DNA of 64,000 bases, taken from NCBI RefSeq assembly GCF_013408535.1, contig NZ_JACBZA010000001.1:1634850-1698849 (forward strand). The letters run 5' to 3'. A program made the translations under genes and the position numbers. Each line of letters opens with the position of its first letter. Position 1 is the first letter of the stretch. Source of the stretch: Actinopolymorpha cephalotaxi. GTDB lineage: Bacteria; Actinomycetota; Actinomycetes; Propionibacteriales; Actinopolymorphaceae. The notes under the pieces were generated by a model. The model was not told where the DNA came from and made no database searches. It was given only the letters and a program-made list of their open reading frames with translations. Of this stretch, positions 10,235 through 17,912 are shown in pieces.

Positions 10235-11149
10235 TCAGACGATGGCGCCGTCGTCGTCGTCCGGCGGGCCGCCCTTCATCCGCGTCACCAGGGTGACGAA
10301 CCCGCCGATGAACGCCAGTACGCCGAACGCGACCGACCAGCTCGGGAGGTAACCGCCGACGAACACGGTGAGCAGGAGCAGCGCCGGTCCGCCGAGCATG
10401 GCGGCCCAGGCCGCCTTCGTCACCGGGTCCAGGCTGGGCAGCGGCGGGGGAGGCGGCGGGACGAAGCGGTCCTCCGCCGGCCGCGGCGAGGGCTGGGCCG
10501 GGCGCCGCTCCGCTGGCCAGGCCTTCTCGGCATCCTCGGCCACGGTGTCGCGAGCCTTGTCGCCGTCGGCCCTGTGGCCATCGCGCGCCTTGCCGCTGTC
10601 GGCGTCCTTGTTCTCGACGTTGTCCGGATCGCCGTCGCCGGCAGCGTCCCGGCTCGGCGGCTCGACGTCCTCGATGGCCGGCCACCGGGGTACGACGTCC
10701 TCGAGCACCCGGTCGTAGCCCGCCACGATCTCGGCCCAGAGCCGGTCCTCGTCGAAGGTCGCCATCCGGGCCGCGTCGGATCGGTGGTCGCCGTCGCCGG
10801 GACCGGTACCGGCCGGAGCGACCTCGGCCACGGGACCGTCGGCGGACGCCTCGTCGGACGGGGCGTCCGGCGCACAGGCGGCGGGAGCGCCCTCACCCTC
10901 GCGGATCCTCGTCAGCTGCTCGCCGAGCAGGGCCTTGGCGTGGTCCTGCGCACCCTCGTCGACGTAGAGCCGGTCACACGGAGTCGGTGGAAGCCGGATC
11001 TCCCGGCACGGCTCCGCGACCGGCGGGCACGGGTCGGCGTAGGCGGCCACCCGCGCGCCGGCCAGGATCGCCAGCATGGTGTCGGCGACCTCGGGGGCGA
11101 GGTCGGCGATGGCGACGTACGACGGGGCGCTCAGACCGTTGTCCCGCAT
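10235..11149 (-). CDS. Conserved hypothetical membrane-anchored protein
   Basis: 304 aa, not assigned to a characterised family. The N-terminal ~90 residues form a compact alpha/beta domain (VADTMLAILAGARVAAYADP ... RLYVDEGAQDHAKALL) reminiscent of DUF2007-like modules. A long acidic, Asp/Ala/Gly-rich linker follows, then a PPPPPP stretch and two hydrophobic segments near the C-terminus (AAWAAMLGGPALLLLTVFVGGYL and WSVAFGVLAFIGGFVTLV), ending DDDDGAIV. The start is ATG 11149, with GGGAGG 6 nt upstream. It sits 2 nt downstream of the hydrolase stop on the same strand, so the two are probably cotranscribed. Similar proteins occur beside this hydrolase in other actinobacteria, from memory. Confidence 0.65.
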   Translation of the reverse strand: MRDNGLSAPSYVAIADLAPEVADTMLAILAGARVAAYADPCPPVAEPCREIRLPPTPCDRLYVDEGAQDHAKALLGEQLTRIREGEGAPAACAPDAPSDEASADGPVAEVAPAGTGPGDGDHRSDAARMATFDEDRLWAEIVAGYDRVLEDVVPRWPAIEDVEPPSRDAAGDGDPDNVENKDADSGKARDGHRADGDKARDTVAEDAEKAWPAERRPAQPSPRPAEDRFVPPPPPPLPSLDPVTKAAWAAMLGGPALLLLTVFVGGYLPSWSVAFGVLAFIGGFVTLVTRMKGGPPDDDDGAIV

Positions 11150-11151
11150 CG

Positions 11152-12000
11152 CTACCTCCCGGAGTCGTTCCGAGCTGCCAGGTCCGGGCCTGCCGGGGGC
11201 GGCCCCGCCGGGGGCCGTCCGGTCGGCTGACCGGACGAGCTCCGCCCGGTCAGGGTCCGGCACAGACGTTCGACGAAACCGGCCGTCTCGGTGAAGATCG
11301 TCGGCGCGTCGTAGTCGAGTGTGGCGACATGGTAGCTGTCGGGGAGCGAGTGTTCCTCGATCTCGTGGGAGCCGACCCTGGCGCGCAGCAACCGCAGGCT
11401 CGACCCGTCGACCACGTGGTCCTGCGGCGAGCGGAAGACGAGCATCGGCGCGCGGACCGACGGCAGGTCGGCGGCCACCGTCCGCCACAGCCGGGTGAGG
11501 GAGTGCAGTGCCGTCAGCGGGGTCCGCTCGTAGGCGCCCTCGTGGTCGCCGGGCTTGTGGATGTCACCGCCGATGGCCGGGACCGAGGCGAGGAAGTGGC
11601 GCAGGACGGGCAGCGCCGGCAGCCGCGGGTCGTTGCCACGCAACGCCGGGTTGACGAGGACGATCCCGTCCACCTCGTCGCCGTACACCTGCGCCAGCCG
11701 CAGGGCGAGGCAGCCGCCCATCGACTGGCCGCCGACGACCACCACCTCGCACTCCTCGCGCAACCGGAGGAAGTCCCGCTCCAGCGCGGCGAACCAGTCC
11801 GGCCAGCCGGTGCGGTCGAGGTCGGTCCAGGTGGTGCCGTGGCCCGGCAGCCGGGGTACGGCGACCCGGAAGCCGCGTTCGGCGAGGTAGGTGGCCCACG
11901 GCCTGATCGAGGCGGGCGAGCCGGTGAAACCGTGGGACAGCAGCACGCCGGCGGTCCCGGTGCCGGCGTACAGCGGTTCGGCGTACGGCTTCACTCGCAC
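11152..12000 (-). CDS. Alpha/beta hydrolase, Est30-like carboxylesterase/lipase
   Basis: 282 aa soluble serine hydrolase. LLSHGFTGSPAS supplies the oxyanion hole, VVVGGQSMGGCLAL the nucleophile elbow (GxSxG), RSPQDHVVD the Asp and LPDSYHVATLDYD the catalytic His. The short cap and these motifs match the monoacylglycerol lipase/Est30 group that hydrolyses short- to medium-chain esters. The frame opens at GTG 12006, but AGGAG is only 1 nt from that codon and 7 nt from GTG 12000, so I prefer 12000. It leads the leftward pair with the hypothetical membrane protein. Confidence 0.85.
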   Translation of the reverse strand: MRVKPYAEPLYAGTGTAGVLLSHGFTGSPASIRPWATYLAERGFRVAVPRLPGHGTTWTDLDRTGWPDWFAALERDFLRLREECEVVVVGGQSMGGCLALRLAQVYGDEVDGIVLVNPALRGNDPRLPALPVLRHFLASVPAIGGDIHKPGDHEGAYERTPLTALHSLTRLWRTVAADLPSVRAPMLVFRSPQDHVVDGSSLRLLRARVGSHEIEEHSLPDSYHVATLDYDAPTIFTETAGFVERLCRTLTGRSSSGQPTGRPPAGPPPAGPDLAARNDSGR

Positions 12001-12240
12001 AGGCACGCTCCTGAAGGTCGCGCGACGGAGACGCGGAGGTCCGGTGGGAATCGTGTCACGGTCGGTTCACCCGCGCGGAGGCGGCCGGGGGTCGGTCCGG
12101 ACCCCGGCCGGGCCGTCGCCAGGTCGCCGATCCGATCCGGTCCACAGAGGCGATACCCCACGGGCGGGCCCGCACTACTTGCGGCCGGCCCGGTGACGAC
12201 CCGTGGGAGGGTCGGCGTTGCTCCGGGCCCGGACGAGGCC

Positions 12241-12246
12241 TAGGGT
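12241..12246 (+). promoter_or_regulatory. Likely -10 element TAGGGT for the acyltransferase gene
   Basis: TAGGGT lies 25 nt before the TTG start, with a GGAGG ribosome binding site between (12261-12265). The rest of 12001-12240 shows no gene. Confidence 0.5.
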
Positions 12247-12271
12247 TCTCGGGCAAAGACGGAGGTGGGGT

Positions 12272-13135
12272 TTGTTCTACTGGTTCCTCAAGGTCTTCGC
12301 CCTGGGGCCGTTGCTGAGAACGGTCTTCCGCCCCTGGGTCGACGGCCTCGAGAACGTCCCCCGCGAAGGTCCAGCCATCTTCGCGAGCAACCACCTGTCG
12401 TTTTCGGACTCGGTGTGGCTTCCGCTGGTCCTTCCCCGGCGGATCACGTTCCCGGCCAAGATCGAGTACTTCATCGGTACGGGCATCAAGGGCCGCCTCA
12501 CCGCGCTGTTCTTCCGCGGCATCGGCCAGGTCCCGATCGACCGGACCGGCGGCCGGGCCAGCCAGGTCGCGCTCGACGCCGGGCACAAGCTCCTGCAGAA
12601 GGGCGAGCTGTTCGGGATCTATCCCGAGGGCACCCGTTCGCCCGACGGCAAGCTCTACAAGGGCAAGACCGGCGTGGCCCGCCTCGCGCTGGCCTCCGGC
12701 GCCCCGGTGATCCCGGTGGCCATGATCGGCACCGACAAGATGCAGCCGCCGGGCAAGGCACTGCCGAAGCTGATGCGGCCCGGCGTGCGGATCGGCAAGC
12801 CGCTGGACTTCTCCCGCTACGAGGGCATGGAGGAGGACCGGTTCGTCCTGCGCTCGGTCACCGACGAGATCATGTACGAGCTGATGGAGCTGTCCGGCCA
12901 GGAATACGTCGACATGTACGCCCAGAAGGCCAAGGACGAGCTCGGCAAGCGGCGCGGCAGCGACGCGGGTGAGAAGTCGGTGGGCTCCACGGGCAGCTCC
13001 GGTTCGGACAGCGCGGCCCAGTCCGGCTCCGGCACCGGCTCCGGCACCGGCTCCGGCAACGGCACCGGTCAGGCAGCCGGCTCCGGACCCGACGAGCCGG
13101 GCACCGACGGCGCCGCCGTCCGCAGGGCGAGCTGA
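12272..13135 (+). CDS. 1-acyl-sn-glycerol-3-phosphate acyltransferase (PlsC family)
   Basis: 287 aa. The HX4D catalytic box is in SNHLSFSDS, followed by IDRTGGRAS, the substrate-binding FGIYPEGTRSPDG and VIPVAMIGTDKM blocks, the four conserved motifs of LPLAT enzymes. It transfers an acyl chain to lysophosphatidic acid or a related acceptor at the membrane. TTG 12272 is chosen because GGAGG is 6 nt upstream and homology starts at FYWFLKVFALGPLLR; in-frame codons further upstream lack a ribosome site. The last ~60 residues are Gly/Ser/Thr-rich, including three 12-bp tandem units (13025-13060). The kinase gene starts 14 nt later, suggesting cotranscription. Confidence 0.85.
   Translation: MFYWFLKVFALGPLLRTVFRPWVDGLENVPREGPAIFASNHLSFSDSVWLPLVLPRRITFPAKIEYFIGTGIKGRLTALFFRGIGQVPIDRTGGRASQVALDAGHKLLQKGELFGIYPEGTRSPDGKLYKGKTGVARLALASGAPVIPVAMIGTDKMQPPGKALPKLMRPGVRIGKPLDFSRYEGMEEDRFVLRSVTDEIMYELMELSGQEYVDMYAQKAKDELGKRRGSDAGEKSVGSTGSSGSDSAAQSGSGTGSGTGSGNGTGQAAGSGPDEPGTDGAAVRRAS
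13025..13060 (+). repeat. 12-bp tandem repeat in the acyltransferase C-terminal tail
   Basis: Three head-to-tail units of GGCTCCGGCACC (last one ...AAC) encode GSGT-GSGT-GSGN in a disordered tail. Confidence 0.8.
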
Positions 13136-13149
13136 GAGAGGGACCGACC

Positions 13150-14607
13150 ATGGGGGCGGGCGGCCGGTTGCCGATGCTGCCGGGTTCTGGACGTACGCGC
13201 GCGAACGCCGGCGCCGACGGCACGGCCTCGCTGTGGAAGGCGCTGGCGGTCCTGCGGTTCGTCGTGCTGGCCCAGGCGCTGGCGGTCAACCTGTTCCGTT
13301 GGGAGCGATTCGACCATCCGCTGACCGGCTGGCTCGTTTTGACCGTCATCTCCGCCTGGACGCTGGTCGCCACCTGGGCCTACGACGCACCCGAACGCCG
13401 CCGGTGGCCGCTCCTCTCCGCCGACCTCGCGGTGGCGGTCGGCTCGATCCTGATCACGCCGTACGTCCTCAGCCCGGAGATGCTGAACCGGCACGACTTC
13501 ACCCTGCCGACGTACTGGGTGACCGCGGCCGTGCTGGCGTGGGCGATCAGGTACGGCTGGATCGGCGGCGTCCTCGCGGCCCTGGTGATCTCCCCGGCCG
13601 ACATCGCCACCCGGGCACACATCACCTCCACCACGTTCAGCAACCTCTTCCTGCTGCTGCTGGCCGGGGCGATGGTCGGTTACGCCGCCTCGCTCGCCCG
13701 CAGCGCCGCGGCCGACCGCGCCCGGGCCACCGAGCTGGCCGCCCGGACCGCGGAGCGGGAACGCCTCGCCCGGGCGGTGCACGACGGCGTGCTGCAGGTT
13801 CTGGCGTACGTCCAGCGGCGGGGGAACGAGCTCGGCGGTGAGGCCGGCGACATCGCCCGCGCCGCCGGCGAGCAGGGCGAACTGCTGCGTGCGCTGGTCA
13901 ACGGCCAGCCGATGCCGGTGGCGGGGGAGCGAGTCGGCCAGTCGGCCCTGTCGGGGCTCTCGGGGTTGTCGGAGTTCTCGGGGCACGCCATGCAGCAGGC
14001 CGTCGACGAGACCGACACCGGCATGATCGACGTCGGTGGCCGGCTCACCGGCCTCGGCGCGGCCGGGATCTCCGTCGCCACCCCGGCCGACCCGGTGCTG
14101 CTTGCGGGCAGCGTCGCCACCGAGCTGGTCGCCGCCGTCCGTGCCGCGCTGGACAACGTCGCCCGGCACGCTCCGGGCGCCAGGGCGTTCATCCTGCTCG
14201 AGGACGACGGCGAGGCGGTGACGGTGAGCGTCCGCGACGACGGGCCGGGGATCCCCCCGGGCCGGCTGGACCAGGCCGAGGCCGACGGCCGGATGGGGGT
14301 GAGCCGCTCGATCGTGGGCCGGCTGACCGAGCTCGGCGGCACGGCCACGCTGTCCGCCACCCCGGCCGGGACCGAGTGGGAGCTCCGGGTGCCTCGCGCC
14401 GCCGCCGACGCGGCGCCCGCCTCGACCGGGCTCCGGTGGACGCCGCCGGGATGGCTGGCAGGCAGGCGTTCGACCAGACCGGATGCCCACCCGGCTACCG
14501 ACCCGGATGGCGACCTGGATGGCCGGTCGCGAGCCCGGCCGGAGCCCCGGCCCGGCACTGAGCCGCAACCGGATCACGAACCGGATGCCAAAGCGGATAT
14601 CGGGTGA
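13150..14607 (+). CDS. MacS-like sensor histidine kinase
   Basis: 485 aa membrane kinase. About five hydrophobic segments fill residues 25-190. The dimerisation/phosphotransfer region has the divergent box ERERLARAVHDGVLQVLAYVQRRG (His in AVHDG), and the ATPase part has ALDNVARHAPG and RDDGPGIPPGRL. The sequence style and its place beside a response regulator, phosphofructokinase and class II DAHP synthase match MacS of Streptomyces. The C-terminal 65 residues after the ATPase domain are Pro/Asp/Arg-rich and disordered. ATG 13150 has GAGAGAGGG upstream. It is followed 33 nt later by its regulator, which has its own promoter. Confidence 0.82.
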   Translation: MGAGGRLPMLPGSGRTRANAGADGTASLWKALAVLRFVVLAQALAVNLFRWERFDHPLTGWLVLTVISAWTLVATWAYDAPERRRWPLLSADLAVAVGSILITPYVLSPEMLNRHDFTLPTYWVTAAVLAWAIRYGWIGGVLAALVISPADIATRAHITSTTFSNLFLLLLAGAMVGYAASLARSAAADRARATELAARTAERERLARAVHDGVLQVLAYVQRRGNELGGEAGDIARAAGEQGELLRALVNGQPMPVAGERVGQSALSGLSGLSEFSGHAMQQAVDETDTGMIDVGGRLTGLGAAGISVATPADPVLLAGSVATELVAAVRAALDNVARHAPGARAFILLEDDGEAVTVSVRDDGPGIPPGRLDQAEADGRMGVSRSIVGRLTELGGTATLSATPAGTEWELRVPRAAADAAPASTGLRWTPPGWLAGRRSTRPDAHPATDPDGDLDGRSRARPEPRPGTEPQPDHEPDAKADIG

Positions 14608-14628
14608 CGAACCGGCTCGCACGTTGCG

Positions 14629-14634
14629 TAAGGT
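14629..14634 (+). promoter_or_regulatory. Leaderless -10 element TAAGGT for the macR-like gene
   Basis: TAAGGT, 6 nt, then ATG 14641; no Shine-Dalgarno lies between. The regulator can therefore be transcribed independently of the kinase. Confidence 0.65.
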
Positions 14635-14640
14635 CGGTGC

Positions 14641-15297
14641 ATGATCCGGGTGATGGTGGTCGACGACCATCCGATGTGGCGCGGTGCCGTGTCCAGCGAC
14701 CTGCAGCAGGCCGGATTCGAGGTCGTCGCGGAGGCCGGCGCGGGTGACGAGGCGCTGCGCCGCGCGGAGGCGACCCGGCCCGACGTGGTGGTGCTCGACC
14801 TGCAGATCCCGGTCCTCGGCGGCGTCGAGGTGACCCGCCGGTTGGCCGAGAGCGAGTCCCGCACCCGGGTGCTGATCCTGTCCGCCAGCGCCGAGCAGCT
14901 GGACGTGCTGGCCGCGGTCAAGGCCGGTGCCGCCGGCTATCTCGTGAAGTCCGCCTCCCGCGAGGAGCTTCTCGATGCCGTACGCCGGACCGCCGCCGGC
15001 GACGCCGTCTTCACCCCCGGGCTCGCCGGCCTCGTGCTGGGGGAGTTCCGCCGCCTGTCGGGCGCGTCCCGCGCGGCCGAGCCGGTCGCCCCGCAGCTGA
15101 CCGAGCGGGAGACCGAGGTGCTGCGGCTGGTGGCCAAGGGGCTGAGCTACAAGGACATCGCCGACCGACTGGTGCTCTCCCACCGAACCGTGCAGAACCA
15201 CGTCCAGAACACCCTGCGCAAGCTCCAGTTGCACAACCGGGTCGAACTCGTCCGGTACGCCCTGGAAAGCGGACTCGACAGCGCCGACGAGACCTGA
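14641..15297 (+). CDS. MacR-like NarL/LuxR-family response regulator
   Basis: 218 aa. Receiver domain with VMVVDDHPMWRGAV, phospho-acceptor Asp in VVVLDLQIPVLGG (about residue 54), and YLVKSASREE bearing the conserved Lys. The LuxR helix-turn-helix is LTERETEVLRLVAKGLSYKD followed by HRTVQNHVQNTLRKLQLHN. It pairs with the MacS-like kinase just upstream. In Streptomyces MacRS influences morphogenesis and envelope or antibiotic genes; transferring that role here is inference. The stop lies within three tandem decamers. Confidence 0.85.
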   Translation: MIRVMVVDDHPMWRGAVSSDLQQAGFEVVAEAGAGDEALRRAEATRPDVVVLDLQIPVLGGVEVTRRLAESESRTRVLILSASAEQLDVLAAVKAGAAGYLVKSASREELLDAVRRTAAGDAVFTPGLAGLVLGEFRRLSGASRAAEPVAPQLTERETEVLRLVAKGLSYKDIADRLVLSHRTVQNHVQNTLRKLQLHNRVELVRYALESGLDSADET

Positions 15298-15320
15298 CGG
15301 GACCTGACGAGACCTGACGG
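15291..15320 (+). repeat. Three 10-bp tandem units across the macR stop codon
   Basis: GACCTGACGG, GACCTGACGA and GACCTGACGG run head to tail; the first contains the TGA stop. A small hairpin (15323-15327 with 15332-15336) follows directly and could act as a terminator. Confidence 0.75.
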
Positions 15321-15353
15321 CGGCCCTGCGGAGGGCGGCGAACCCGGCAGGGC

Positions 15354-15359
15354 TAGGCT
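15354..15359 (+). promoter_or_regulatory. Likely -10 element TAGGCT for the phosphofructokinase gene
   Basis: TAGGCT would place the transcript start near 15366, giving a leader of about 33 nt with GGAAAGGA before ATG 15399. A clear -35 is not visible. Confidence 0.5.
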
Positions 15360-15398
15360 CGACAGGACCTGTTCTTGCAGTCTTGGAAAGGACTGTCA

Positions 15399-16424
15399 AT
15401 GCGAGTTGGTGTGCTCACTGGTGGTGGCGACTGCCCAGGACTGAACGCGGTCATCCGGGCCGTCGTACGCAAGGGAGCGTCCGAGTACGGCTATGACTTC
15501 GTCGGGTTCCGGGACGGCTGGAAGGGCCCGCTGGAAAACGTCACCTGCGAACTCGGCATCCCGCAGGTGCGGGGCATCCTCCCGCGCGGCGGAACCATCC
15601 TCGGATCGTCGCGGACCAACCCGTTCAAGGTGGACGGCGGCGTCGAGCGGATCAAGGAAAACCTGGCGAGCAACGGCGTGGACGCCCTGGTCGCGATCGG
15701 CGGCGAGGACACCCTCGGCGTGGCGACGAAGCTGTCCGAGCTCGGTGTCAACGTCGTCGGCGTGCCGAAGACCATCGACAACGACCTCGGCGCCACCGAC
15801 TTCACGTTCGGCTTCGACACTGCGGTCAACATCGCCACCGAGGCGATCGACCGGCTGCACACCACGGCCGAGTCGCACCACCGGATCGTCGTGGTGGAGG
15901 TCATGGGCCGGCACGCGGGCTGGATCGCGCTGCACTCCGGCCTCGCCGGTGGCGCCAACGTCATCCTGATCCCCGAGGTGCCGTTCGACCTGGAGAAGGT
16001 CGTCGAGGACGTCGAGAGCCGCTTCCGTACCAACTTCTCGCCGATCATCGTGGTCGCCGAGGGTGCCACCCCGAAGGAGGGCACCCACGCCCTCGCCAAC
16101 GAGGAGCTGGACTCCTTCGGCCACGTCCGCCTCGGCGGGGTGGGCGACATGATCGCCGCGGAGCTGGAGAAGCGGACCGGCAAGGAGGCCCGCGCGGTCG
16201 TCCTCGGCCACACCCAGCGCGGCGGCACGCCGACCGCGTTCGACCGCTGGCTGGCCACCAGGTTCGGCCTGCACGCGATCGAGGCGGTGCACGACGGCGA
16301 CTTCGGCCAGATGGTCGCGCTGCGCGGCACCGACATCGTGCGGGCACCGCTGGCCGAGGCCACCCGTGAGCTGAAGGTCGTCACCCCCGAGCTGTACGCC
16401 GAGGCCGGCGTCCTGTTCGGCTGA
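15399..16424 (+). CDS. 6-phosphofructokinase with pyrophosphate-type active-site residues
   Basis: 341 aa, phosphorylates fructose 6-phosphate in glycolysis. RVGVLTGGGDCPGLNAVIR is the phosphate-donor loop, VPKTIDNDLGATDFTFGFDTA the catalytic loop, and VVVEVMGRHAGWIAL plus VLGHTQRGGTPTAFDR the sugar-phosphate site. Two diagnostic positions differ from classical ATP enzymes: IGGEDTLG has Asp where ATP-PFK has Gly (E. coli position 104), and PKTIDND has Lys where E. coli has Gly124. Asp and Lys together are typical of PPi-dependent PFK, as in Amycolatopsis. ATG 15399 is backed by GGAAAGGA. Confidence 0.9.
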   Translation: MRVGVLTGGGDCPGLNAVIRAVVRKGASEYGYDFVGFRDGWKGPLENVTCELGIPQVRGILPRGGTILGSSRTNPFKVDGGVERIKENLASNGVDALVAIGGEDTLGVATKLSELGVNVVGVPKTIDNDLGATDFTFGFDTAVNIATEAIDRLHTTAESHHRIVVVEVMGRHAGWIALHSGLAGGANVILIPEVPFDLEKVVEDVESRFRTNFSPIIVVAEGATPKEGTHALANEELDSFGHVRLGGVGDMIAAELEKRTGKEARAVVLGHTQRGGTPTAFDRWLATRFGLHAIEAVHDGDFGQMVALRGTDIVRAPLAEATRELKVVTPELYAEAGVLFG

Positions 16425-16481
16425 GCCGCTCCTCGAAGATCGTCGTCCGGGGTCGGCGCGTCCGCGCGCCGGCCCCGGTCA

Positions 16482-16487
16482 TACTCT
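16482..16487 (+). promoter_or_regulatory. Leaderless -10 element TACTCT for class II DAHP synthase
   Basis: TACTCT, 6 nt, then GTG 16494; no ribosome binding site precedes the start. Confidence 0.65.
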
Positions 16488-16493
16488 CGTGAC

Positions 16494-17822
16494 GTGAACT
16501 CTCTCCAGGCCTGGCGTGACCTCCCGGCCGCCCAACAGCCGGAATGGCCCGACGCGGGTGCGGTGCGGGCCGCCGCCGCACAGCTGCGGACGTTCCCTCC
16601 GCTGGTCTTCGCCGGCGAGTGCGACTCCCTCAAGGCGCGGCTCGCCGACGTCGCGGCGGGGCGGGCGTTCTTCCTGCAGGGCGGTGACTGCGCGGAGACG
16701 TTCAACGGCGTCGGCGCGGACGCGCTGCGCAACAAACTCCGCACGATCCTGCAGATGTCGGTGATCCTCACCTACGCCGGCAGCGTGCCGGTGGTCAAGG
16801 TCGGGCGGATCGCCGGTCAGTACGCCAAGCCGCGGTCCAAGCCGACCGAGGTGCGCGACGGCGTCGAGCTGCCCGCCTACCGCGGCGACGCGGTCAACGG
16901 CTTCCCGTTCACCCCCGAGGACCGCACGCCCGATCCGGACCGGTTGGTGCGGATGTACCACTCCTCGGCGGCCACGCTCAACCTCGCCCGGGCGTTCGTC
17001 GTCGGCGGCGAGGCAGACCTGCGCCAGGTGCACGCGTGGAACACCGACTTCGTGCGCGACAGCCCGGTCGGTGAGCGCTACGACCGGATGGCCCGCGACA
17101 TCGACCGGGCCATCTCGTTCATGCACGCCTGCGGCGCGGACCCGGCGGAGTTCCACTCCGTCGACTTCTACGCCAGCCACGAGGCCCTGCTGCTCGACTA
17201 CGAGGAGGCCCTCACCCGGATCGACTCCCGGACCGGCCTGCCCTACGACACCTCCGGCCACTTCCTGTGGATCGGCGAGCGGACCCGTCAGCTCGACGGC
17301 GCGCACCTGGAGTTCGCCCGGCACGTGCGCAACCCGATCGGGGTGAAGCTCGGCCCCACCACGACCCCGCAGGACGCGCTGACGCTGATCGAGCGGCTCG
17401 ACCCCGACCGCGAGCCGGGCCGGCTCACGTTCATCACCCGGATGGGTGCGGGCCGGATCCGCGACGCGCTGCCTGAGCTGGTGGAGAAGGTCACCGCGAG
17501 CGGCGCCTCGGTCGCCTGGGTGTGCGACCCGATGCACGGCAACACCTTCGAGGCGCCGAACGGCTACAAGACGCGCCGCTTCGACGACGTACTGGAGGAG
17601 GTCGAGGGCTTCTTCGAGGTGCACCGGTCGCTCGGCACCGTGCCGGGCGGGCTGCACGTCGAGCTCACCGGCGACGCGGTGACCGAGTGCGTGGGCGGCG
17701 GGCACGCCCTGGCCGAGGCCGACCTGGTGCACCGGTACGAGACCGTGTGCGATCCGCGGCTCAACCGCGCGCAGTCGCTGGAGCTCGCGTTCCTCGTCGC
17801 GGAGATGCTGCACCGCGCCTGA
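16494..17822 (+). CDS. aroG: Class II 3-deoxy-D-arabino-heptulosonate 7-phosphate synthase
   Basis: 442 aa, the first enzyme of the shikimate pathway, joining phosphoenolpyruvate and erythrose 4-phosphate. The N-terminal LQAWRDLPAAQQPEWPD, FFLQGGDCAETF, VVKVGRIAGQYAKPRS, GEADLRQVHAWN and WVCDPMHGNTFEAPNGYKTR are hallmark blocks of the plant/actinobacterial class II family; Cys in GGDCAE and His/Glu residues are metal ligands. Length is close to the M. tuberculosis enzyme. The GTG start follows a leaderless -10. A second, unrelated DAHP synthase is encoded 6 kb away on the other strand. A strong hairpin follows the stop. Confidence 0.95.
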   Translation: MNSLQAWRDLPAAQQPEWPDAGAVRAAAAQLRTFPPLVFAGECDSLKARLADVAAGRAFFLQGGDCAETFNGVGADALRNKLRTILQMSVILTYAGSVPVVKVGRIAGQYAKPRSKPTEVRDGVELPAYRGDAVNGFPFTPEDRTPDPDRLVRMYHSSAATLNLARAFVVGGEADLRQVHAWNTDFVRDSPVGERYDRMARDIDRAISFMHACGADPAEFHSVDFYASHEALLLDYEEALTRIDSRTGLPYDTSGHFLWIGERTRQLDGAHLEFARHVRNPIGVKLGPTTTPQDALTLIERLDPDREPGRLTFITRMGAGRIRDALPELVEKVTASGASVAWVCDPMHGNTFEAPNGYKTRRFDDVLEEVEGFFEVHRSLGTVPGGLHVELTGDAVTECVGGGHALAEADLVHRYETVCDPRLNRAQSLELAFLVAEMLHRA

Positions 17823-17838
17823 GGTTTCGCCGTACGCC

Positions 17839-17886
17839 ACGAACGGGCCGGGTGCTCCCCACAGGGGAGTCGCCCGGCCCGTTCGT
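17839..17886. terminator. Strong bidirectional terminator between aroG and the enolase-superfamily gene
   Basis: Perfect 14-bp arms (17839-17852 and 17873-17886) enclose a second 6-bp hairpin (17855-17860 with 17864-17869, loop ACA). It serves two convergent transcripts. Confidence 0.8.
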
Positions 17887-17912
17887 TCATCGGCCTTTGT
17901 GAGCCGCCGTGG

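Noticed and set aside
13069-15399. Leftward 776-residue frame opposite the MacS/MacR genes
   Set aside because: Antisense shadow of two genes with complete two-component motifs.
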